DNA of 64,000 nucleotides, taken from positions 5,704,001 to 5,768,000 of the forward strand of contig NZ_CP036274.1 of NCBI RefSeq assembly GCF_007747655.1. Direction: 5' to 3'. Shown here in pieces: positions 26,210-34,881 of the stretch (position 1 is the first letter of the stretch; every line of letters begins with the position of its first letter). The notes beneath the pieces are model-generated. The model had not been told where the DNA came from and searched no databases. It saw nothing but the letters and a program-made list of their open reading frames with translations. Both the position numbers and the translations under genes were made by a program. This stretch comes from Anatilimnocola aggregata (GTDB taxonomy: Bacteria; Planctomycetota; Planctomycetia; Pirellulales; Pirellulaceae).

Positions 26210-26992
26210 CTACGGTGAATCGGTGTACGGTTCATCGGCCAGAGGTGAAAAAGAATCGACAGCCAGACTCAAGGTTGGGTTCGCCGTAGTGGCCGGAGCC
26301 ATGAGCGTTCGCATTTCTTGAGCGCGGGGTAAGTCGTCTAAATTCACCAGGCCGAATAATTGGAGAAATCGTTTGGTTGTGTTGTACAAATAGGGGCGAC
26401 CGAGTTCTTCGCTACGCGAGCCGATTCGAACCAGGTCACGTTCCATTAGTTGGCGAATCACTTCGCCGCAGTTCACTCCGCGAATGGCCTCAATATCGGC
26501 CCGCGGTGTTGGTTGACGATAGGCAATTACTGCTAGCGTTTCCAGGGCGGGTGCCGACAATCTCAACTCAGGCGGCACATGCCCCAGCCGACGAAGCCAG
26601 GAACTGAACAGCCGGCGAGTCATCAATTGAAAACCACCCGCCACCTGTTCTACTCGAAACGCCCGCCCCACGGCATCGTAATGTTCGTTCAAGTGGCGGA
26701 TTAGTGTACGGGCTTCAGTTCCATCCGCCAAGTTGGCGTATTGACTAAGTTTGCGAGTATTCAGCGGTTCGCGGGCCAGGAATAAAACCGCCTCAAGCCG
26801 CTGCCTGGCGGTCTGCCGCAATTCATCGTCTGACTCGGCCACCAAACCGAGCACTGTTTTCGTCGCGGCGGCCAAAATTAACGGGCGATTTGGTGTGATT
26901 CGTGGGCAACCGCGCGGCGAGTCGAGCGGGCTGCCATAGCGCGCGGACGTACTTTGCAGTTGGATCGCGGGAATGGAAGAGGTCTGGCGCAT
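26210..26992 (-). CDS. scpB: Segregation/condensation protein ScpB (copy 1)
   Basis: About 260 residues from the ATG at 26992. A longer frame to 27214 exists, but its first 74 residues do not match the family. The winged-helix pair is clear: ARQRLEAVLFLAREPLNTRKLSQYANLADGTEARTLIRHL, QLMTRRLFSSWLRR, RLSAPALETLAVIAYRQPTPRADIEAIRGVNCGEVIRQLMERDLVRIG and TKRFLQLFGLVNLDDLPR. ScpB binds ScpA and SMC in chromosome condensation. A second ScpB-like gene lies at 42656. No scpA is next to either. The Pro/Ser-rich N-terminus is longer than in typical ScpB. Confidence 0.88.
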   Translation of the reverse strand: MRQTSSIPAIQLQSTSARYGSPLDSPRGCPRITPNRPLILAAATKTVLGLVAESDDELRQTARQRLEAVLFLAREPLNTRKLSQYANLADGTEARTLIRHLNEHYDAVGRAFRVEQVAGGFQLMTRRLFSSWLRRLGHVPPELRLSAPALETLAVIAYRQPTPRADIEAIRGVNCGEVIRQLMERDLVRIGSRSEELGRPYLYNTTKRFLQLFGLVNLDDLPRAQEMRTLMAPATTANPTLSLAVDSFSPLADEPYTDSP

Positions 26993-27311
26993 CGGGCGTT
27001 CTGATTCAGCTCCGCTGAAAAGGAGGCTCGCAACGACGTAACATAAGGCCGGATGGAAGTTAGGGACAAGCCCGGAGATGGCTCCGAAGAAACGAAAGAG
27101 TTTTTTTACAGATCGAGACTTACTCAATTGACGGCCGCTATTCAGCCGACCTAGAATACCAATCAACGTGCTTTGATAGCTACGTTTCTGGTGCGACTTT
27201 GAACTTAGCTTCAAGTATCACCAGTTAACTCCCTGACTGCGGTCCCACCTGATTCCGCAGCCAGTCGCCAGATTAGATGGATCGAACCTACCCCGGGACG
27301 AAAGGCGAATC
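26993..27311. other. Divergent intergenic region
   Basis: Upstream space of two divergent genes (ScpB and DUF1501). It should hold both promoters. If the longer ScpB frame starting at 27214 is used, most of it is coding instead. I see no clear operator, hairpin or RNA gene. Confidence 0.4.
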
Positions 27312-28688
27312 ATGTTGCGAATTGATGCTGGCCGGACTGGCCCCTATTGCGATGGCGTTTCCCGTCGCAGCTTTGTGCAACTGGGTCTGGCTGGCATGGG
27401 CAGTTTGGGGCTCGGCAGCTTTCTGAAGTTGAAAGAAGCTTCCGCTGCGTCGGTGGGGAAAAAAGATACGTCGGTCATTCTGCTCTGGATCGATGGCGGT
27501 CCGGGGCACATGGACACGTACGACATGAAGCCGGAAGCGCCGCCCGAGTATCGCGGCATCTGGCGGCCGATCAACACCAACGTCCCTGGCATGCAGGTGA
27601 CCGAACTCTTTCCGCTGCACGCGAAAGTGGCCGATAAGTTTTCGGTCATTCGCTCGATGCATCACAACAACGGCGACCACTTCACCGCCGGTCACTGGAT
27701 GCTCACCGGCCGCGGCGGCCCCAGTGGTGCTGCCCAAGCTGGCAAATTCCCATTCTTCGGCGGCATTGCCACCAAGCAATCGGGCCCGCGCCAACACGGC
27801 ATGCCAGCCAACGTCGCCATTCCGTATGCCATGAGCATCGGTCTGCGTCCCGGCTACTTCGGCGGCAACTACATCGGCCCGCAAGAGAATCCCTTCGAAA
27901 CCGAAGGGGATGCGAATAATCCCAAATTCGAAGTGAAGAATCTCACGCTCGGTAAGACCATGTCGGTCGATCGACTTGAAGATCGCCGCAATCTCCTCTC
28001 AAGCATGGACAGGCTCCGGCGTGAGATGGATCGCAGCGGCAAGCTTGAAGCGATGGACAAGTTCGATCAAAGCGCGTACGAAATGATCACCGGCGAGAAA
28101 GCTCGCCAGGCTTTCGACATTAATCAAGAAACGCCCGAAACTCGCGATATGTACGGCCGCCACTCGTGGGGGCAAAGCGCTTTGCTAGCCCGCCGACTCG
28201 TCGAAGCAGGAACGACATTCGTCACCTGTCACTTCGGGGGCTGGGATCATCACTGGAACCTGCAAAGCGGGTACGACAAGTATCTGCCCATCATCGATAA
28301 ACTCGTGCATGGCCTGTTCACCGACCTGTCGGAGCGAGGGTTGTACGACAAAGTCACAGTCGTTCTGTGCGGCGAATTCGGCCGCACACCGCGTATGAAC
28401 GACGGCGGTAACGGCGGCCCTCCGGGCAGCATGGGAACTCCCGGTCGCGATCACTGGGGGAACGCCATGTCGGTCCTGATCGGCGGCGGCGGTATCAAGG
28501 GTGGCCGGCTGATTGGCAGCACTAATCGTTTGGGCGAAGTTCCCAAGGATCAGCCGCTTATGCCGGGCGACTTGCATAAAACGCTGTTCAAAGTGCTTGG
28601 GGTCGATCCCAACGTTCACTATCCCGATCTCACCGGCCGCCCGATTGTCTCCGTCGACCACGGTGCCGTAATTAACGAGCTGTTTTAA
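27312..28688 (+). CDS. DUF1501 protein, Tat-exported
   Basis: A 458-residue protein of the large planctomycete DUF1501 family, related to the alkaline-phosphatase/sulfatase fold. A twin-arginine signal (SRRSFVQLGLAGMGSLGLGSF) at about 17-37. Family marks: VILLWIDGGPGHMDTYDMKPEAP, MHHNNGDHFTAGHWMLTG, GRHSWGQSALLARRLVEAGTTFVTCHFGGWDHHWN, LCGEFGRTPRMN and GRDHWGNAMSVLIGGGGIKGG. In most planctomycetes it travels with a DUF1549/DUF1553 partner; this copy stands alone. Substrate unknown; a periplasmic role in glycan use is often suggested. Confidence 0.93.
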   Translation: MLRIDAGRTGPYCDGVSRRSFVQLGLAGMGSLGLGSFLKLKEASAASVGKKDTSVILLWIDGGPGHMDTYDMKPEAPPEYRGIWRPINTNVPGMQVTELFPLHAKVADKFSVIRSMHHNNGDHFTAGHWMLTGRGGPSGAAQAGKFPFFGGIATKQSGPRQHGMPANVAIPYAMSIGLRPGYFGGNYIGPQENPFETEGDANNPKFEVKNLTLGKTMSVDRLEDRRNLLSSMDRLRREMDRSGKLEAMDKFDQSAYEMITGEKARQAFDINQETPETRDMYGRHSWGQSALLARRLVEAGTTFVTCHFGGWDHHWNLQSGYDKYLPIIDKLVHGLFTDLSERGLYDKVTVVLCGEFGRTPRMNDGGNGGPPGSMGTPGRDHWGNAMSVLIGGGGIKGGRLIGSTNRLGEVPKDQPLMPGDLHKTLFKVLGVDPNVHYPDLTGRPIVSVDHGAVINELF

Positions 28689-28870
28689 TCGAAGGCATCC
28701 GCTGCGCTCGAAATAGCCCAAGGCAGTCGATTTGAGTTCTCCCGCGAACCTGATTGGCATCTCGCGTGTCTTTTCCAGCACCAGCGTGATCCCAGTTTGC
28801 TCGCGGAGACTTTCCACTCAATCTGCAAAAACTTCAGCAGGCGATCAGCATTCGCGATCGCAGTTACCAG

Positions 28871-29542
28871 TTGCTCTTCTGGCTGAGCGAGCAGATTGGC
28901 AAAGGAACAATCGCGATCTCGCGCGTAGCCAATCATTCGGGCGGGCCCGAAGCGGTGACCGAATGGCTCCGCAATTTCGCCTTCGTGATTCCTGCTCCGT
29001 TGCACCCTCACCCGAGCGAACTCACCGAGTTCGCAGCTTTCTTCAGCACCTATCTGACGTCCTCGTTCGATGTCGTCGCCAAGCCTGGCACACGCGGCGA
29101 GGGACCAACAGGAATTTGCGGCTGCCCGATCTGCGTGCGAATCGTCAACGCCCCTCATCTGCAGGCAAAGAAACTGACAGCTGGCGATAAGCGACGAGCC
29201 GACTTCTTGATGACCGAAAGCCTGCTCTCCTTGGCGAAGGAGCAAGCGTACTTTCTGAGCGAAGATGATGCCGAACAAATCGTGCTGGCCAAGCAGACGC
29301 GCCGCGCTTGTGCTTATCTGGCTTATGGCGAGTGGCTCATCCGTCGACTAGCTGGAGAATCCGATGGTCCCGCAATCCTGGTACTCTGGCGACTAATCGC
29401 CTGGGATCCGCGCGGCGGCATGATCCGCGGCTTCAAACTGACACTCGACGATTTCGTAACGGCAGAGCAAGCACTCGGCCAGCAGATCGCGCAGCAACAA
29501 AACAATCGTCGAAGCGAGGAGAACCCGAGACTCGATCAATAA
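28871..29542 (+). CDS. Conserved-looking protein of unknown function, start uncertain
   Basis: The frame from the TTG at 28871 gives 223 residues, but it reads on upstream in the same frame as NLQKLQQAISIRDRSYQLLFWLSEQIG, back to a stop at 28787, with no ATG, GTG or TTG in that stretch. A second open frame (position 28731 on, FEFSREPDWHLACLFQHQ) runs into it one base out of phase, which suggests a frameshift in or near 28790-28820 or a sequence error. A CGCPIC motif near residue 80 may bind metal. There is a helical, Gln-rich end. I do not recognise the family. Confidence 0.6.
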   Translation: MLFWLSEQIGKGTIAISRVANHSGGPEAVTEWLRNFAFVIPAPLHPHPSELTEFAAFFSTYLTSSFDVVAKPGTRGEGPTGICGCPICVRIVNAPHLQAKKLTAGDKRRADFLMTESLLSLAKEQAYFLSEDDAEQIVLAKQTRRACAYLAYGEWLIRRLAGESDGPAILVLWRLIAWDPRGGMIRGFKLTLDDFVTAEQALGQQIAQQQNNRRSEENPRLDQ

Positions 29543-29604
29543 GTTGGAGTTCCGCCTTTAGGCGGCCAATTGCGATAAAGACCGCCTAAAGGCGGAACTC
29601 CAAC
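29543..29604. repeat. REP-like paired palindrome
   Basis: Two 23-base arms are perfect reverse complements around a 16-base spacer (29566-29581). Each arm also has its own internal palindrome (CCGCCT-TT-AGGCGG) preceded by GGAG. A GGAG tetranucleotide plus a short stem-loop, present as an inverted pair, is the layout of REP/BIME elements mobilised by RAYT transposases. It lies right after the stop at 29542 and could also act as a terminator. Confidence 0.85.
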
Positions 29605-29784
29605 GACAGAGACTCGTGCGATCGACCTCGCTTCGCCGTTGCTTCAGGGGGGCTTTGCGGTACTTTGCGAGTTGAATGAAATCACATCGCAAAATCTGGA
29701 TGAAGGTTTGGTGAAGTTCGGTTTGCTCAGCATTGGTTGGCGCGTACGTTAACGCCCGTCACTCGCCAATTCTGAGACCTTTGA

Positions 29785-30273
29785 ATGCCCGCCGCGCTTA
29801 TTCGCTCCGCAAAGCTCACATACAGTTGCCACCTATGGGTGTTGGCAGCACTGTGCGCGGGGTGTGGAGTGTCAGATCGACCGCGGCTCTATCCGGTGTC
29901 TGGCGAACTCTTCGTGCAGGATACACCCGCTGCCGGTGCACTGGTCATCCTTCGTCCACTTGAACAGGCAGATGCAAACACCTGGCCCATGGGCTTCCCC
30001 CGTGCAACGGTGGCGGACGATGGTTCGTTTCAATTCGAAACGTACGACGAGGGGGATGGAGCTCCAGCCGGTAAATATGTGTTGCTGGCTGAGTGGCGAG
30101 GCAACGAAGACGTCGGCGAAGAAACGGACGATTCCGTTCGCCAGAATCGGCTTGATCCCATTTACAACGACCCAGGACTCTCTCCCTGGACTGTCGATAT
30201 CGCGGCGAAGCGAAATCGATTGCCGCGCTTCGAAGCGACTTATCCACCACCTCCCCCCGTCGCCAAAAAGTAG
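29785..30273 (+). CDS. Small lipoprotein next to DUF1559 gene
   Basis: A 162-residue protein: signal sequence ending near LAALCAGC (the lipobox is imperfect), then YPVSGELFVQDTPAAGALVILRP, ATVADDGSFQFETYDEGDGAPAGKYVLLAEWRG, a transthyretin/carboxypeptidase-regulatory-like beta fold. It ends in a PPPPPVAKK tail. Small Cys-anchored proteins of this type are regularly placed immediately before DUF1559 genes in planctomycetes, as here (24-base gap), and may act with them at the envelope. The function is not established. Confidence 0.8.
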   Translation: MPAALIRSAKLTYSCHLWVLAALCAGCGVSDRPRLYPVSGELFVQDTPAAGALVILRPLEQADANTWPMGFPRATVADDGSFQFETYDEGDGAPAGKYVLLAEWRGNEDVGEETDDSVRQNRLDPIYNDPGLSPWTVDIAAKRNRLPRFEATYPPPPPVAKK

Positions 30274-30296
30274 CGCATGGAATTGGAGAGAACAAG

Positions 30297-31259
30297 ATGT
30301 TTCGTTTCGTTCGACAAAGTCGGGGTAAGCAAACTGCCGCTGGCTTCACGTTGGTCGAGCTGTTGGTGGTGATAGCCATCATTGGCGTGTTGATGGCACT
30401 TCTGTTGCCGGCAGTGCAGAGTGCCCGCGAGTCAGCGCGGCGGATGCAGTGCAGCAATCACGTGAAGCAGATCATGCTTTCGATGCATCACTTTCACGAT
30501 ACCTACTTGGTTCTGCCGCCAGGGGCAGTTCGTCCACCCGCAGCCGCAGTTCAGGCCAAATTCAATTTGACTTCGTCGACGGCCTATCATGGCTGGGCAC
30601 CTTTCATACTGCCGTTCATGGAGCAGAAGAACCTGGCGGATAAGTACCAGTGGGACCAAGACTGGCGGAGCATGGCCAACCGTGCGGTAGTCGAAACTCA
30701 GGTGAAGATATTCATCTGCCCCTCCTCCCCCATGCAGTTGCGTTGGGAGGAGCGAACGAAGGACGGCTTCGATATTCGCGCGGCCGCCAGCGACTACGGC
30801 ATCATGAACGATGTCAGCACTTCTGGGCTGAATGGCTTGGGCTTGCTTGATCCAGCGAGTAACGCATCGAGCGACGGCGTGATGAAGGTGAATGAAGCGC
30901 TGCGGTTTGCAGAAATAGGCGATGGGCTCTCCAATACGTTTTGGATCGACGAGTGTGCTGGGCGGCCCGCCGTTTATCGCCGTGGCGGCAAGAGAGCATC
31001 GGCTGGGCCCCATTCCGACGCCAATTCCAGCGCCTTCAGCGATCGCAACGAGCATGTGATTCACGGCTACAACAGCACGGGAACGGCCGCTGGTGCCTAC
31101 GCGATTAATGTCACGAATGCGGACGAGATCTTTGCGTTTCATCCCGGTGGCGCGATGGCCGGCTTCGGCGATGGTTCGGTGCGATTCTTGGCAGAAAATA
31201 CCGCCACACGTGTGGTCTGTGCCTTGGTGACTCGCAACGCGGGCGATCCCATCGATTAA
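30297..31259 (+). CDS. DUF1559 pseudopilin-like protein
   Basis: A 320-residue protein. The N-terminus has a type IV prepilin/pseudopilin signal: short basic leader, then GFTLVELLVVIAIIGVLMALLLPAVQSARESARRMQC, cut before Phe by a prepilin peptidase. The large C-terminal domain is DUF1559 (CSNHVKQIMLSMHHFHDTYLVLPPG, FICPSSP, NTFWIDECAGRP, FHPGGAMAGFGDGSVRFLAENT). It probably sits in the cytoplasmic membrane with the C-terminal part outside. Such genes are very numerous in Pirellulales; the role is unknown. Confidence 0.93.
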   Translation: MFRFVRQSRGKQTAAGFTLVELLVVIAIIGVLMALLLPAVQSARESARRMQCSNHVKQIMLSMHHFHDTYLVLPPGAVRPPAAAVQAKFNLTSSTAYHGWAPFILPFMEQKNLADKYQWDQDWRSMANRAVVETQVKIFICPSSPMQLRWEERTKDGFDIRAAASDYGIMNDVSTSGLNGLGLLDPASNASSDGVMKVNEALRFAEIGDGLSNTFWIDECAGRPAVYRRGGKRASAGPHSDANSSAFSDRNEHVIHGYNSTGTAAGAYAINVTNADEIFAFHPGGAMAGFGDGSVRFLAENTATRVVCALVTRNAGDPID

Positions 31260-31316
31260 CGGCCAGTCAGCAACATCCAGACGTTCTAGCCGAGCTGCGC
31301 GAGGCAAGAAACGACA

Positions 31317-31346
31317 CCGCCGCAGAATCGTTTGATCCTGCGGCGG
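31317..31346 (+). terminator. Terminator-like hairpin after DUF1559 gene
   Basis: CCGCCGCAG and CTGCGGCGG pair around a 12-base loop, followed by GCGTTTGTCG. It lies 60 bases after the DUF1559 stop. Confidence 0.65.
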
Positions 31347-31364
31347 GCGTTTGTCGCGATTCGT

Positions 31365-31393
31365 GCAGCTGAGAGGACTAGACTCTCAGCTGC
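31365..31393. terminator. Second hairpin between convergent genes
   Basis: A perfect 11-bp stem (GCAGCTGAGAG / CTCTCAGCTGC) with a 7-base loop. With the preceding hairpin it separates the DUF1559 and porin transcripts. It has no U-run, so transcript-end protection is more likely than intrinsic termination. Confidence 0.6.
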
Positions 31394-31447
31394 GGTCTAC
31401 CTGTTTCTCCAGAGAGAAAGCAAGTTGGCTCTTTGCTAACCGTTGGC

Positions 31448-32824
31448 TTAGAACAGGTAGATCAAATCGATACCGAAGGTGGTCTGGTCAGTCCGGGTGC
31501 CGTCATCGTAGGGCAGGGCCAAGGCACCGCCGGCAGGAATACCGTTGAACCAGTCGTAGCGGACTTCACCGCGGACGGTCAGGTTCGCAGTGGGCGAGTA
31601 GTTCAGGCCCGTGGTCAACTCGTAGAAGTTGCCAGCGAACGTCGAACCGGCCAGCGGGTTGTTCGGGCGAACACCGGTGACGCGGACGCCATCGTCATCG
31701 CGGAACCATTCACCACGGAAGCCCCACTTCCAACAATCGTTGATTGTGTAGAAGAGGTACTGATTGATGCCGTACCATTCAGCGTTTTCCGCACCACCCA
31801 GACCACCAGCCACCTGGCGACCGTAATCGTGCTGGAAGATGTACTGCCAATCTTCGCTGATGTTGCGGGTATACACGAGGCTATGGGTATAGCGATCGGT
31901 GTAGACGGCGGTATTGTCGAAGCGAGGTTCGTTGCCGTAAATCACGTTGAACGCGAGTACGTCTTCGCAGCCAGTCCAGGTGAAACCAGCGATGAAGCCC
32001 GGGTCATTCTGAACGCGGTCGAGAGCATCCCAACCGTTCACAATGCCGTAGTTCAGGCTGACTTCGTCGCTCCACTTGTACGAACCGAGCATACCCCAAT
32101 GGGTGAAGGGCTCGCCGTACTGCATCGTGTAAGCGTGCGAGTAGAAGAAGTTGCCATTCGCAGGCACCACTTCGTAACCGAGAACGGTATAGAAGTGACC
32201 GAGCTTGATGGAGTTGTTCTCGTTACCCACTTCGGCGTACAGCTGAGGAATGGCCAACCCGTAGTTCGGATTGGTATTCCACTTCGCTCCACCGGTTGGG
32301 GTCGTTTCCCAGCCCAGCGATTGCGTGAAGATGTAATCCGAACCGTACAGCAGGTCGACGCGACCACCCCAGTTCCAGCAGCACGTTTCACGGTCGATGG
32401 CCTTCTCAGCGACGAGATACAACTGGTTGAATTGACCAGAATCACGATCGTTGAAGGTCACTGGGCCATTGAAGGTCGAAGGTGGGTTGTGGAAGTTGTA
32501 GGTGTAGCCGGCGTTGACGAAGCCGGTGATGTTCCAGCCGCATTCCTTTTGGCAGAACAACCGCCAAGGATCGCAGGTGGCTTCTTCTTCTTCGGCACAG
32601 GCGTCGCATGCGGCCGGAGCAGCAGCGGCAGCCATTGGGGCTTGTTCGACCATCGGGGCCGGCGGTGGCCGGTCGCTGGGCGAAGCCTCGGGTTGATAGA
32701 AGTAGTCGTTGGTCGCAGCGACCTGACGAACTTGTGGTTGTTGCCCATACGTTTGGGCAGAGGCATTACTTGTGTAAATGCCCCAAGCGATCGCGGCAGC
32801 GAAAGCAAGCTTCGACAGTTTCAT
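31448..32824 (-). CDS. Outer-membrane beta-barrel porin (BBP2/OmpL-like)
   Basis: About 458 residues from the ATG at 32824, which follows GGGGAG and starts a signal peptide (MKLSKLAFAAAIAWGIYTSNASA). The first 75 mature residues are Ala/Pro/Gln-rich and a Cys cluster (CDACAEEEEATC) lies before the barrel. From FVNAGYTYNFHN on, alternating strands with aromatic ends fill the chain, and it ends in DLIYLF, the C-terminal aromatic signal of outer-membrane proteins. It matches the putative beta-barrel porin-2 group common in planctomycetes. Substrate unknown. Confidence 0.88.
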   Translation of the reverse strand: MKLSKLAFAAAIAWGIYTSNASAQTYGQQPQVRQVAATNDYFYQPEASPSDRPPPAPMVEQAPMAAAAAPAACDACAEEEEATCDPWRLFCQKECGWNITGFVNAGYTYNFHNPPSTFNGPVTFNDRDSGQFNQLYLVAEKAIDRETCCWNWGGRVDLLYGSDYIFTQSLGWETTPTGGAKWNTNPNYGLAIPQLYAEVGNENNSIKLGHFYTVLGYEVVPANGNFFYSHAYTMQYGEPFTHWGMLGSYKWSDEVSLNYGIVNGWDALDRVQNDPGFIAGFTWTGCEDVLAFNVIYGNEPRFDNTAVYTDRYTHSLVYTRNISEDWQYIFQHDYGRQVAGGLGGAENAEWYGINQYLFYTINDCWKWGFRGEWFRDDDGVRVTGVRPNNPLAGSTFAGNFYELTTGLNYSPTANLTVRGEVRYDWFNGIPAGGALALPYDDGTRTDQTTFGIDLIYLF

Positions 32825-33186
32825 GGTTTTAACTCCCCAGTCCATGAGGAAACGGTTGCAAAGAGCGCGACAAACGGCGCAGTTCGTCACGCCAAACAGG
32901 TAGGGCCAACAGGCAGGTACTGGGAATCCGTGGCAAGCAATTGGAAGGGCAAACCGTCGCCTTATCCCAGCACTGTTGATATCGGTACTGCCGCGCTGGC
33001 AGGTGCAAGACATTCACTCGATAAACATGGCAGAAACCGCGACTTTGCGTCGCGGGTGTGAAACCTTGCCGGATGTTCCGCAGGTGCCGTCGTTAAGGTC
33101 GTTACAACCGGACTTCAATCAATTCCGGACGTTGCACGCTTTTAGGAATGCCCGCGCAAGCAGGGTTCGAGTTCAGGAAACGAAGC
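32825..33186. other. Porin upstream region with ftsY terminator
   Basis: Between the porin start and the ftsY stop. It contains a perfect stem (CCGCGAC 33037-33043, GTCGCGG 33049-33055) followed on the minus strand by TTTCT, which fits an intrinsic terminator for ftsY. The remaining 200 bases should hold the porin promoter and 5' leader; no gene is supported. Confidence 0.55.
33032..33055 (-). terminator. Intrinsic terminator downstream of ftsY
   Basis: A 7-bp GC-rich stem with a 5-base loop, followed on the minus strand by TTTCTG. Confidence 0.65.
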
Positions 33187-34212
33187 TCACACAAGGTCCT
33201 CGAACAGGGCATCGACAAACTGCTGCGCGTTAAACTCTGCCAGATCCGCAGCCTTTTCCCCAAGCCCCACGAACTTGACTGGGATCGCGAACTTTTCCCG
33301 AATGGCAACCACCACACCACCCTTGGCAGTGCCATCGAGCTTGGTGAGCACAATGCCCGTACACTTGGCGGCTGACGAAAAACCCTGAGCCTGGCTGATT
33401 GCGTTCTGCCCCGCAGTTCCATCCAACACCAGCAGCACTTCGTGTGGCGCATCCGGTATGACTTTGCCCATCACCCGATGGATTTTCTCGAGCTGCTGCA
33501 TCAAGTTCGACTGGGTCTGCAAGCGTCCAGCGGTATCGACAATGCAGATATCCGCATTCACTTCGACGGCCTTCGCCACCGCGCGATGAGCAACACTCGC
33601 TGGATCCGCGCCCGGCTCGGCTTTGACAATTTCCGCGCCCAAGCGATCGGCCCAGATCGTCAGCTGTTCAACAGCCGCCGCGCGAAAGGTATCTCCAGCG
33701 CCGAGGACAACCTTTTTACCCTGATCTTTGAAGCGTTGGCAAAGTTTAGCGATTGTAGTGGTCTTGCCGGAGCCATTCACGCCCACCACCAAGATAACTG
33801 TGGGCCCGCTGGTGACGAACTGCAATGCTTGCTGTTGGCCTGGTTGGTCGAGCATGCCGCGCAGTTCCTGCTTCACGGCCGCTAGCACATCACTCATTTG
33901 CACCACGCGCCCGCGAAAATCGGTTTTCACCCGATCGCGCAGCTTGTTGGCAGGGCCGACACCCATATCGGTCTTCACCAGGGCGGCGAACAGTTCCGTC
34001 AGGAACTCGTCATCTACGAGCCGACCCTCGCGCTTGAACAAGTCGCGAATATCGGTGTTGAGGACGTCGTGCGTTTTCTTCAGCGCCGACTGCAGGCGGG
34101 TGAAGATGCTCTGCGGAGTTGCCGCTTCTGCTGCGGGTTTGCTGGCCGACTGTGGTGCCTCGGGCAAAGCAAGCTCATCGGGCTTCTTCTTGAAATAGTC
34201 AAAAATTCCCAT
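33187..34212 (-). CDS. ftsY: Signal recognition particle receptor FtsY
   Basis: About 341 residues from the ATG at 34212 (MGIFDYFKKK, the usual FtsY start; a frame extending nine codons upstream is unlikely). It is the SRP receptor GTPase that docks ribosomes to the translocon. The N-domain precedes GVNGSGKTTTIAKL (G1, about 146-159); DTFRAAAVEQL, DTAGRLQTQSNLMQQL (G3), TKLDGTAKGGVV (G4) and GLGEKAADLAEF close the G-domain. It lacks the long acidic N-terminal A-domain of E. coli. The gap to nusB is about 120 bases; both are on the minus strand. Confidence 0.97.
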   Translation of the reverse strand: MGIFDYFKKKPDELALPEAPQSASKPAAEAATPQSIFTRLQSALKKTHDVLNTDIRDLFKREGRLVDDEFLTELFAALVKTDMGVGPANKLRDRVKTDFRGRVVQMSDVLAAVKQELRGMLDQPGQQQALQFVTSGPTVILVVGVNGSGKTTTIAKLCQRFKDQGKKVVLGAGDTFRAAAVEQLTIWADRLGAEIVKAEPGADPASVAHRAVAKAVEVNADICIVDTAGRLQTQSNLMQQLEKIHRVMGKVIPDAPHEVLLVLDGTAGQNAISQAQGFSSAAKCTGIVLTKLDGTAKGGVVVAIREKFAIPVKFVGLGEKAADLAEFNAQQFVDALFEDLV

Positions 34213-34335
34213 AGGTCTTATCTTGGGCACCAGGGGCAACTAGCCGGTACCCGCTTAGCAAGAGGACGAGATTGGTTTGATTGCGGCAAGAATGACCATT
34301 TTCACAGATCGCCGCTGGGCACAGACGATTGGCAA

Positions 34336-34770
34336 TTACTTTTCCGCCTGTTCTGACTTGCCCGTTTCCCGACGTTCCTTAACGAACCGGTCGAGAATTC
34401 CGTTGACGAAGTGGAACGATTGTTTGGCCCCGAAACGTTTGGCCAGTTCGACCGCTTCATTGATCGCCACTCGCTCGGGCGTATCGGAGTGGAGCATCTC
34501 ATAAGCGCCCAGCCGGAGGATATTCCGGTCGATCACCGCCATCCGCTCGAGGCTCCAATTATCAGCTGTCTGCTTCAGGAGGTCGTCGAGTTCGATCCGG
34601 TTCTTTCGCACTCCCGCCACCAGTCGGCGAGCAAAATCGAGCAATTCCTGGTCCTGATTCAGGCGATTGCGCATGAAATCGTCGGCCTGAATCGTCTTCC
34701 GATCCGGGTTCAAATCGTCTTCGAATAAAACTTGCAGCACGACTTCTCGCGCTCGGCTACGGCGAGTCAT
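34336..34770 (-). CDS. nusB: Transcription antitermination factor NusB
   Basis: About 144 residues from MTRRSRAREVVLQVLFEDDLN (ATG 34770; three codons earlier another ATG exists). NusB with NusE binds boxA RNA to promote rRNA antitermination. The all-helical family shows RAREVVLQVLFE at the start, FARRLVAGVRKNRIELDDLL, NWSLERMAVIDRNILRLGAYEML and INEAVELAKRFGAKQSFHFVNGILDRF. Length is normal. It is usually near ribH; not here. Confidence 0.95.
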   Translation of the reverse strand: MTRRSRAREVVLQVLFEDDLNPDRKTIQADDFMRNRLNQDQELLDFARRLVAGVRKNRIELDDLLKQTADNWSLERMAVIDRNILRLGAYEMLHSDTPERVAINEAVELAKRFGAKQSFHFVNGILDRFVKERRETGKSEQAEK

Positions 34771-34881
34771 AACCCCCACACTCCTGGGTTGCGGGCAACG
34801 GACTTCTTCACTGTCACGTCGATTATACGGGGCGAGCGGCCATTTTGAGAGGAGACCTAGAGCTGAATTGCCAGAACCACC

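Noticed and set aside
31433-33061. A 542-residue plus-strand frame opposite the porin gene
   Set aside because: It is the antisense shadow of the porin coding sequence; the porin has signal peptide, ribosome site and C-terminal aromatic signal.
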